Source: Argyresthia goedartella (lineage: Eukaryota; Arthropoda; Insecta; Lepidoptera; Argyresthiidae). Taken from it: a stretch of DNA of 64,000 nt. Location: the NCBI GenBank assembly GCA_949825045.1, contig OX463809.1, positions 2,817,501-2,881,500 of the forward strand, in the 5' to 3' direction. A program made the position numbers and the translations under genes. The notes under the pieces were generated by a model that searched no databases, was not told the origin of the DNA, and saw only the letters and a list, made by a program, of their open reading frames with translations. This document shows positions 46,601 through 58,600 of the stretch, piece after piece. Numbering within the stretch: position 1 is the first letter of the stretch; the number at the start of each line of letters is the position of its first letter.

Positions 46601-49600
46601 TTATGTGACAAGCCAGTACAGATGTAGTGAATAATCCTTTCCTTTCGTATTTTCTCGGAAATGTTCGTTTTTGTCTTACTACTTCACTCGCACTCAGTAC
46701 CCATCGAGACAACGTAGGGAACGGTCGCATTGCAAGAGGAAGTATCTATATAGAGTAGTTAATACCACAGAAATATTTTGTTGATATTTATGTTAGATTT
46801 TGTGATAAACTTCATGGACTCGTGTATTAATGCAGGCCACCTATATATATTTTTTTTTACTTTACATTTCACTCTTGTCTGTCATTTTTGTAAATAATAA
46901 ACATTGATTTTATTCGATCCACATTAACAATTTATAACAGACATGCCGAAAGCACTAAGAAAAGGGAAACGTTTAGATCGGCAAGCCTGCGAAGTTATTT
47001 TCAATATTTATTTATATTTCTTAACTGATAAATGATAAATTCAAACATACCAACTATACTGCTTACTTTTGTATAGTCCAAAAACGAGTTTCGGAGGCCA
47101 GTGGAATTTCTCAACGAACAGTAAATAAAATATTGCAAAATGAATACATAAATCAATCCACCTCCAATAGTCCGAAGTCGGCAAAGTTGGGTAGACCAAA
47201 TAAATTATTTTGTCTAGGTCTTGACGATTTTGACTACAACGTTATACGCCGATTAGTGTATAATTTCCATTTGATATACAAACAAGTACCTACAATTAAA
47301 GCCCTGAAGTCCAAGTTATCCGAAGCCATAAATTTTAAGGGATGTGACTTTACGCTAAGAAAAATTCTTAGAAAAATGGGATTTCGGTATAAAAAAGTTG
47401 AAAACAACAGAAAATTACTTATCGAGAAAGATGATGTTCGTTTAAAAAGAGTAAAGTTTTTAGCCGCGATAAAAAAGTACAGATTGCAAGGGAGAGAGAT
47501 TGTTTATATGGATAAAACATACATCCATACCTCACATTTGGCAGGTAAAAGCTGGGCTGACTCGTCAGAAAACGGAGTGAAACAGTTAATTTCTAAAGGA
47601 CAACGTCTTATAGTAGTGCACGCTGGTAGTAACATTGATAAATAAAGTATGCGATGTATTTGATACCTACACGTAATTTAATAATACAGTAATTCATAGA
47701 CACATCGGCACCATTCGGGTGTTATCGTTGTTCCGAGTTTTGCCGATAGGAAAGGATTATTCACTACATCTGTAACTATATAGTAATACAAGGTCAAGAT
47801 CTAATGTATAAAGTGTATCTATTTATTTTTAGCCAATCACTTGTATCAACGAATACATCGCTAGTGTGGAACAGTTTTGCGATACCGAGAGAAATACAAA
47901 AAAAATACATGCAGTTAGTTTTGATAAAATCTTCCCTAAATAAGCGTTCCACTGTAAGTCTTTTAGTATATTGTTAAATCAGGATCCGTGTGACAGCGAA
48001 GCAATAGTGGTGTAACTTACAGGACGAGCCCTGCGGCAGGACCTTGCCCAGGCAGAGCGGCCGGTTGCCGTACGGGTCGCGGACGGCGTATATCTTGTCC
48101 TTCAGCATAATCACCAGTGAGTAGCTTAGGGGCGCCAGTCTGGAAACAAACATTTTATTTATTTATTTATTCATGTCTCACAGCAATTAAAACACAATAT
48201 TAATTAATAAGGAAAAGAAAATTTGAAATGCCAATTACGGAACAATACGAAGATAAAATAGAAATATAAGAACCTATCTATAGGAATAATAAAGTGAGTA
48301 AAGTAGTAAGTACTACGTAAGAAGAGAGTAAGAACTTAGTTTATTACAAACTTAGTTCAAACTGGTAATAAACTTAGTTCAAACTGGTAATAAACTTAGT
48401 TCAAACTGGTAATAAACTTAGTTCAAACTGGTAATAAACTTAGTTCAAACTGGTAATAAACTTAGTTCAAACTGGTAATAAACTTAGTTCAAACTGGTAA
48501 TAAACTTAGTTCAAACTGGTAATAAACTTAGTTCAAACTGGTAAAACTTAGTTCAAACTGGTGTTGTTAGTTCATTATTTATTATCATATCTAATACGAC
48601 GACCTCTGGGGCGCTGCGGTTAGAGGCTCTACCTCCCTAGCGAGCGGTCCCGGGTTCAAAAGCCGGCTGGGGGGGAAGAAAAACCAGGTCTTGGATGTTT
48701 ACATATGTGTGGCGTCGCTGTTTCCCACGAAAATGGCCAAAGGCAATGTATGTGTCTGTAAATAACTATTGGAAAAAGTAAGGGTAAAGTCCGTTGCCAC
48801 TCGGTGGGGATATTAATGGGCAACGTCGTTAATGTCCCTACCGAGGAGCACAGGACTTTACCCGGATACGAGTAAGATTAAGCCATACTCCACCACGCTG
48901 GCTCAGTGCGGATTGGTGGAGGGGTTTTACGACTACTACTACCAAGAAGCGACAGTAGCCCGGACCCGTAGCTTAAATTGGCATCCGAAACACTGAACGA
49001 GCTCCGTGGTCTAATGGGGTTGACGCTCGCTTCTCACCCAGGAGATGCCGGTTCGAATCCTGGCCTGAATGAGATAATTAGTATCTTATGTACATTATCG
49101 GACGTTCAGTGTTTCGGATGACACGTTAAGCTGTAAATAAATGTATTTATCTACACACGTATCATAAACCCTCTTTACTGCGTACAAAAACCGCACGTTA
49201 CGATCAGCATAACGTTAAACTACTTGGTAAAAACTCATTCCTTATCTGAAAAATTACACATTATGACCATAATGTGTAATTTTTCTACATATTATGACAT
49301 TCAAATTTCGAACGCCGACGCCCGCCTGCGTGCCGCTCCTAGTTTGTGGTCCTACAGAACAAGCTAAACAACTGCAGAGCCACAATGCCGGTCAAACATG
49401 CGGTTCCTGAACACATCAAAGACAGCTTATGATACGTGTGTAGATAAACTAGTGTATGTAACTGTACATAATTAGGCATTATGTAGCAGTCACATAAACT
49501 ACTATTAAAATGAAATAAATTGAACTTTAACAATGATTCTAAAGAATTTTCCACTAGAAAAATAAATTCGCATTATTTTTGGAGTCCTTGCGTAAAGAAA

Positions 49601-52600
49601 AGTTATTCTTAGCAAAAGCTTTACCCAGAACTTAAACCTAAAAACCTAAAGTTGGAAATACACACGAGTACTCACCTATTGATTAATTTTATCCTTTTAG
49701 TTGGCTTGCAAAATTAAATTTACATTCTAACATCTTAGAATACACTGCGTTTGGCTTTAAAAAAAAACAGAGGTATAAGATATAACAACAACAACATAAC
49801 GTCACGCCTTTTTCCATACGGAGTGGCAGAGGAAAATTGTGCCCACTTTGAGCCAGTTATTCAATACTCCATTTTGCGTGACAGGGGGCTAGCCCATCTC
49901 CGCAGCTATGGAGTAATGAAGGTTTCCTCACGATGTTTTTCATCACTGTTAGAACGTGCGTATAATGTTCTTAAGATAAATTAATACATGGTCAGGTATC
50001 GAACCTGCATCTCCTGTGTGAGAAGCAGCGTAAAACCCATTGAAACCCACAGATGAATAATGACACCAATTTGCCCTCTCTGTACTCTAGGTATAACACT
50101 ATCATCATAAGGCCTAAGCAAACGTATCAGATAATTTAAGCAGCGTCTGTGACATCTGCGCTCGTGATCATACAGTCCAACTCTGGAGCGGCACGGCCTC
50201 ACGTGCGGTACTGGGCGGTGGAACATGCAGAGTAACAGCTCGCCTTGGTACATGTATTGTCCAGTCTGTGATACATTGTTTTTTGTGCATGTGCTTGATG
50301 CCATTGATGTCCAAACGGTGACCCAAAAGGCACGTTTGGCGATTCATAATGGAGTGTTGAGTCCAACATTGATGTATGGCAGCGAATGCTGGGAATGGCA
50401 GAAGAAGCATGAAAGCCGAATAAACGCTGTAGAAATGAGGTCTTTGAGGAGTATGTGTGGAGTAACATTGAAAGATAGATTGAAGAATGAAGTTTTAAGG
50501 GAACGCTGTGGATTGAGAGATGATATAGTGACAAGCATAGAGAAAGGCCAGCTTAGATGGTTTGGTCACGTTGAAAGGATGAATAAAAGGATATTGACGA
50601 AACAGATTTATACAGCGGGTGTGAGAGGAGCCGTCGGGCGGGGACGCCTAAGAAGGTCCTATAGAGACCAAATCGGCGATTTGTTAGTGAAGGGGCAAAT
50701 ACGAAGTACCCGTAACCGGCGAGCTTGCATGAAGAGACTTATGAATGTCGAGGAAGCGAGAGATGTATGCCAGGATCGTAGCAGGTGGAGGTCTTTGGTC
50801 TCTGCCTACCCCTCTTCCGGGAAATAGGCGTGGGCATATGTATGTATGTACAGAGTATGTATAGCCACCTCATGAGCTGGTTGATCCTCGCGGGCCAGTC
50901 CGGTCCGTCGGTCTCTCCCTCGGGCGGGTTGAGGCAGAGCGCCTGCGTGATCAGCTCGGAGTCCGAGTGAGTAGACAGGCCGACGCCGCGACCCAACACC
51001 TGCAACACACCGATCCACATTACTATGCGAACACTGCGGTGGGGATAGTGTTTTTCACACCAGTACCCCTATTCTGTAATGCTCATCGCAATTTGCTCTG
51101 AAATAAGTTAAATTTATCTACACACGTATCATAAACCCTCTTTACTGCGTTCAAAAACCGCACGTTACGATCAACATTATGTTAAACTACTTGGTAAAAA
51201 CTCGTTTCGTATCTGGAAAACTACACATTATGGTCATTATGTGTAGTTTTTCTACATATAATGACATTCAAATTTCTAACGCCGACGCCCACCCGCGTGC
51301 CGTCCCTAGTTTGTCTGTGAAGTTGGTACTGACATTCAAATTTCGAACGCCGACGCCCGCCGCGAGAAGTTGGTACTACAGAACAAGATATACAACTGCA
51401 GAACCACAATGCCGGTCAAACATGCGGTTCCTGAACACATCAAAGAGAGCTTATGATATGTGTGTAGATAAACTAGTGCATGTAACTGTACATAATTAGG
51501 CATTATGTAGCAGTCACATAAACTACTATTATCTCATCAAATTTCCAAGCTTATGGCTCGGTGATAAATGCGAAAACCAATGTAAAATTGTGCATGCTCA
51601 GGCCGAAGTAAGGGTTAAATTAACCCTAAAATTATTACGTTACTATGTGTTCATTGTTTTGACAACCTTCTTTGAGCACAGTCGACTTTGCCGCGCTACT
51701 TGAATAGGCGCCAGCAAAGTTGTAAGTATGGAAATGTATGGCTGGTGAGTTTTTGAAAATATTGTATCTGTGGTTTCAGCCACCAGCAATTTCCTGTGAA
51801 AATCTATCCTTGGCGAATATTTTTCAACAGACTTGCGCATAAAATGGCTCTAATTTTACGGCAATTAGGCACATAATGACACCTGTAATCAAACTGTGAC
51901 TTTTTCATTGCTATTTATTATTCACAAGTGAGTTATTTATATAGGTATTTATTTATTTTATTGGTTGAGTCGCTTTGTTCTTAAAAAGTTTCGATACAAA
52001 AAAGATCGTGTTCAATAGTACAATAGTAGTTTATGGGACTGCTACATAATGGAGGGCATTAATACTCGAGAGTGGGTTTCATAATAATATCACTCGAGAG
52101 TTTTAATGCCTAATTATGTACAGTTACATACACTAGTTTATCTAAACACATATCATAAGCTCTCTTTAAAGTGTTCAGGAACCGCATGTTCGACCGGCAT
52201 GGTGGCATTGATAATTCCTTTGCACTTGTTAAGCTTGTTCAGTAGTACCAACTTCACAAACAAAGTAGGGGGGCGGCACGCAGGCGGGCGTCGGCGTTCG
52301 AAATTTTAATGTCATAATATGTAGAAAAATTACAATAATGTGTAATTTTTCAGATAAGAAATGAGTTTATACCAAGTAGTTTAACATTATGCTGATCGTA
52401 ACGTGCGGTTTTTGTACGCAGTAAAGAGGGTTTTATATTATGACATTCAAATTTCGAACGCCGACGCCCGCCTGCGGCACGTTGGTACTACAGAACAAGC
52501 TAAACAACTGCAGAGTCACAATGCCGGTCAAACATGCGGTTCCTGAACACATCAAAGAGAGCTTATGATATTCACAATTCACAATTCACAATTCTTTATT

Positions 52601-55600
52601 GCACAGAACATTACAACAATACAATTATACACGAAATTAAAAGGCAAAGGCGAGCTTATCTCTCAACAGAGATTTCTTCCAGCAAACCTATCTGGATAGG
52701 ATACATATAAAATGAAATGGGTAGTCTAGTGCAATTAAATACTTACCAAATACCAATAAAATATGATACTCACTATAAAAATACATATAATCAAAGAAAT
52801 AGTAGATAAAATAAGAATAAACAAATAATAATAATAAATAGATAAATACAATTACATACTTATATATGCAATACCTATGATGAAAGAGAAAGTAAGTGCT
52901 CTTTCAAGCGATTCTTAAAGGAGAAAAGAGTGGGACTGTCCCTTATAGTGCAGGGAAGTGCGTTCCACAGCCGACTGGCCCTCAGCCTGAACGAGTGCTC
53001 GTAGGCGACGGTGTTATGCTGCGGAATACATAGAAGAGACACCGTGTGAGATCTCCGCTCCTTGCCTCTGGAGAAAAGGAACTCAAAACGTTCACGAAGG
53101 TAGGAAGGATATCTGGGGTTTCTCAAGATGTTATAAAGTAAAGTCAATATGTGGAAATCACGGCGAAGACGAATCGGGAGCCAACCCAGTTCCTTGCGAT
53201 ATTGATATGTGTGTAGATAAACTAGTGTATGTAACTGTACATAATTAGGCATTAAAACTCTCGAGTGATATTATTATGAAACTCGCCTTCTTCGGCTCGT
53301 TTCATAAACCCACTCTCGAGTAGTAATGCCCTCCTTTATGTAGCAGTCACATAAACTACTATTTCATATCGTGTTCCATAAATATTCGTAATAATACAAT
53401 TTTGATTACTAGTTTAAGTAAAGCACTACACAAGCCTTGATCCGCTATTAGTGCACTGCTGGCTACACTATGATGGCCTCGAGCTTAGCTTAGCTGCGCT
53501 CTCGTTCTCATCCTTCGGTCTCTGCTTTACTTCCAGCTTGTCCATCTCAGGCTGCAACAGACCGCGCTGCGTAGACCTGGGCTGCGCTACACTGCGCTAC
53601 ACTGCGCTACGCTACACTTTCGGCCACCAACAGTGCTGCCAGCAACACACTCATTACAGACCGCGGCAGTAATATTTTGATAGATTAATTTAATGTAAGC
53701 ATTCACGCATCAAGTAAACAAAGGAAGATTTAGAGATAGGCGTGCCGTGATATTTGATTTATTTATTTTTTAAAGCATTTATAGGTGTTGAGCATTCAAA
53801 GAGGTCATTTAAAGATAGTTAACACATAACCACACCCTACCCACCCTCATATTAATACCAAAACTGACGCACTATCTTCGAGTACGCATCTCAGCCCGAG
53901 TGCAAGTTGATACCCTGTTCTGGTACATAGTTATACGTCACGAGACCGTGAATTTCCAAATTTCCAAATTTCCAAATGTCTTTATTACTGTAGATATTTA
54001 CATATACTTAGCAATCGTCATTTTTGCCACTTCTCTACATTGGAACACTGTGTGAGAAGAAGGGCGTAGAAACTCCCACAGATTGATTTTTAGATCTTTT
54101 TTAAAAATTGCTTATGCTTAACTAATACAAATTTTATAATATCATTATATCATAATTAATAAGCAGGAATAAATAATTACAAAACTATTAACAGCAAGGT
54201 CTGTGTTGAGCCAGATTAACCCCATACAGTCCTGTCATTTAAGTAATCTCGAACATTGTAATATCCCTTTTTCGACAAAGTCGCATTATCATGGTTTTTA
54301 AATTGCTCAAATGGCAATTTCAAGATCTCCAGAGGTATCTTGTTGTAGTAGAGAATGCACTGACCCTTGAAAGAATTGCTAACCTTCGCGAGTCTATAGT
54401 GATGCCAACAATGGTGTGATCACGCGTCCGGAATATGCGAGGATCTTCACAAGTCAGATTGTCTAAATAAACCACAGCGAGGCCACGAACGAAGACACGT
54501 CACATCACACATCAGCGTCACGTCACCAGCAAGCGGCGGACATACCATCTTCCTCAGACTGCTGCAGTTGACGAGCTCCCCGTTGTGAGCGACTGCGATG
54601 GCTCCATGCGCCGTGTGCACCACGAACGGCTGGCAGTTCACCTCCTCAGACGCCGCTGATGTGGAATACCTGATGAAGATACATCAAATCAATCGACGAT
54701 CTACTCTTCCTCATCATCCATGGTGTGCTAATATTAATTCTCTTTATTATTATTATTGTTTCTCTCTATCCAAGGCCTTATTTTAAATCGGTTGGTATTT
54801 AATCGCACATCAAAAATACTGATTTGCGCAGCAAAAATGGGATCAGCAAAAACACTTTTTATGTGTTAAGATATTTGCTGTGCAAATCAGTATTTTTGAT
54901 GTGCAGTTTAATATTTCCCATTTTAATCTCCGTGTATACCATGATTCCTGTTTGACGACCTCTGTGGCGCAGTGGTTGCGCGAGGTCCCGGGTTCGATCC
55001 CCGGCTGGGGGTAAAGAAAAATATCCCAGGTCTTGGATGTTTACACGTGTGTGACGTCGCTGTTTCTGGTTCCCACAACACAGGGTATCCTAGTGTGGTG
55101 TCCCCACACTAGGATACCCTGTGTTGTGAAGCTATGTATGAGCCTGGTATGTAAATGTTTATGTTTCAAAAAAAAATCGCTTAGGTAGGAGGTAAGCGAT
55201 GTTTCAATGTTAAAGCAACTAGCAGCATTCGTTCGTCATCTGATCTAGGTGCTGCAGATGCAATAAGATACCTCACCTATGATGTGAGAGGTAAGACCAA
55301 CAGAGCGTTGGTCACCTCTGCAGCACCTGTCACTGTGACTGATCTGCTTGGTGATGCATGGAGACATATTGTGCGAGAATGTGTAAGGTTTTGCGAGATA
55401 AATGTGTGACTGTGTTTAATTTGTAATTTGAAATATTCAAATTGAAGTTTAATTTTATAGCTGATATTTAGAATTAATTGACTGTGTTTAAATTGTGCTG
55501 TCTTATTTGTAATTTGAATGTAATATTTAGTTGACGAACTCATTGAAGTGAAATGAATAATTTAATATTTATTTTTTTACTATATATTTTATCAATGGTA

Positions 55601-58600
55601 TCTTATTCGGTGTGTACAACGCATTACAATTATTACTGTAATGTTGTACAAACGAAATTTGACAAATAAATAAAATAAAAGAAAATAATAATCAAATTCA
55701 ATTACAAACCTAGTATGCCCAATACCGAGGTTTCCTTTGAGCTTCTTCATGGCCTCGTCGTTGAATATATTGTTGATGAGTCCCATCCCCTTGTGCTGGT
55801 TGAATGTGCGCGCGCTCTTGCCCTCCGAAGTGACGATACCCGCTGACTCTTGTCCTCTGCAACATTAGTTTTTGCTTTTGAATAAGATGCTAAAGCCGCG
55901 GTCATTTTATCGTATCTATTGGACTGAATTTGGAAACCATCGTACTCCTTTGCATTATTTAATATAACTACAAATAAAGAACTTGGTTCACTTGTTTCCT
56001 ATTTAGGCTGATAACTTTTGAACAGCTGAACCGAGTTTAATAAAATATACCTGATAACATCACAGTGAAATCTACTACCAATTACAAAAAACCGCATTAA
56101 AATCCGTCTATCCGTTTGACCAATATTCCTTGCTAAGCTGATACCTTTCGAACTACTGAACCCATTTTAATAATACCTATTTAAGAACTCTCGAGTGATA
56201 TTATTATGAAACTCGCCTTTGGCTCGTTTCATAAACCCACTCTCGAGTTTTAATGCCCTCCATTATGTATCAGTCACATAAACTACTATTATATCGTTGT
56301 TCAAAAGAGTCACTGACAGATAAACTGATCAACATTATCAATCCTTAACTATTCCTAATTCTTTGCACACATTTAAATTTAAATTCGTGCTTCCTGTTCT
56401 GTTTATCAGTTGAATTTCTTCCCGTCGTAAGTCGAAGGGCTAAGGATCGTCGAATCGATAAATTACCAAGTTCACATTGATGGTCCACTAACTCGATTTT
56501 TCTAATTAGCTTAGTTGTCACGCCTTCCAGAGGCGTCTCTCTACAGCCGCGAAACTTGCCAACTTGGTTTCCATTTGTACCTGTGCTGCAGTGCCACGAG
56601 CCCCAAGCAGATGACCTGCCCGACATCGACCTGCGTGGGCCACTCCCCAGTGCCGATAGCCCCGAAAACACCACACTCGTGGGTCAAACCTGCGAACAAC
56701 ATATGCATTTGGGATTATTTCAAGATCAGCATCAACAAGAAGATAAAGCAACCAGTGCCCAAACACTGGGAATTGGGCGGTTCAGCGGGCGTCCCACCTC
56801 ATCATCATCATCACAATCATCACCTCGTCATATCACCCTCAGCAGGGGTTTAGGTTTCCCCGTACATATTTCCATTTGTCCCGATCTTGGACCATCTGAT
56901 CTAGCTCCGCCAAATCTGTAGCTAATAGTAAATGATACGGACGTTCCGACGGTGATGGAAAATATCAGGAAACCTTCATATACCCATGGCCACGGCGATA
57001 GGCCATAGGAATGTTCAGCCACTGGGTATTGGACAACTGGCTGAACAAACAGATGGTAGAGTAGTTTAGCCAGTACATAGGTATATAAGGGCAATAATAA
57101 AACATGGGAATAAAAAACTAATTGAACGAATGACCATGAACAGCAGAAATACCTGAAAAAATAATGAATTGCGCAAAAAATACGGATTGGCTGATTTTCG
57201 TTGTTTGGTCGATTAATATAACTGTATGGGCGAAGAGGATAGGGTAGGTAAAGAATAAAGTGTTCGGTTTTACATGTAAGAACAACACAATCCAACGACG
57301 CTCGTTTTGTATGTTTTCATGTTCCTGTTTTTCAGATTTCTAGTCACTCCCAGCTTTTGGGCCAAAACCAGTATCTCGAGTAACGCTCCATTTTACGCGC
57401 AATTTAGTATATTTGTGAAGCAAAACTGGTAGTTTTAACAATCAAATACTGGATTTAATACGTTGAAATACTACCCTATAGGTAATTGAAGTGTTGTATT
57501 GAATTGCAACGGAAACCAACCGCTGCTGATGTTCATTAACAGTGTGCAAAGTAAAGATGAGGAAGATTATAGCGATGTGATGTCTTTACGGGAAAGAGCA
57601 TACGTTTTACAACCAATTAATCAGTCTGTTGACTATTCATGGGTCGACTAAATGAAACATCCTTGACCCAAGAAACTGACATCGTCTGGGACCCGAATCC
57701 ACCTTAGCATGTAAGCAACGTTCTAGACAACCCACATTTTTTTCAATCCCGCGGGATTCATTTATTATTACGTTATGTCTCTTATTAAATCAAAAATCCA
57801 AACAGTCTAACCTTAACCGAAATATAGTAAACTCTCAGCCTAAGGCTTTCAAGGGACTACCTATAACTAGTTGCCCGATTATTATTTGAATTGTTATGTT
57901 TAAATTTTTCTTTATCTTATTATTATCTTGAAGCGTATTGAGTATTGTGTGATCTGCAAAGATACAGCTAGTTGCAACAGCCTGTTATCAGAAGTTGAAA
58001 GATCACATAGCTAGTAAGGGCCTTGGAAACTTTATAATATAACAGTGTATATTGTTACACAATCTTAATGCATATACAATTATAATACATATATTAATGT
58101 ACGACGTAGGTAGGACACACTGGACGCACACATTACGTAAGCTAAGCGTGACCATACTGTGTCGTTTTGAGAATATGAGGTATTATGGGTAAAAGCTCTT
58201 ATTAACTTTTGACTATTTTTACTGTGGCAACAAATATAATGATCACCATAATATTTTTTTCCTACCAAAAATGGGTAAATGATCACCAAAAGTTGCATAA
58301 AATATCAGGACAAAATACTGTGGTAGCTTAGATGAAGGGTAAAGAGGGTGAGCGAAGAGAAGCCCCCTTTATCCTTCGTGTTAGGTTGAACATTTAAGAA
58401 CACCAAAAAATAGTTAACACATAAACTTAAGTGCACAAAACATAAAAAGAAGTTTGGTGGTCATTTATCGAAACACAATTTGGTGGTCCTTTACTAATTC
58501 TGGCGGTCGTCGTTTCGAATTTATTGGTAGTAAAATAGGTGCGTTTTTGGTAATCGTTTAAACACAAGCCTTTACTTATTATTATGTTTACCCATGGCCT

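Noticed and set aside
48348..48561. CRISPR-like regular repeats
   Set aside because: Units are contiguous with no spacers, in a eukaryotic intron.
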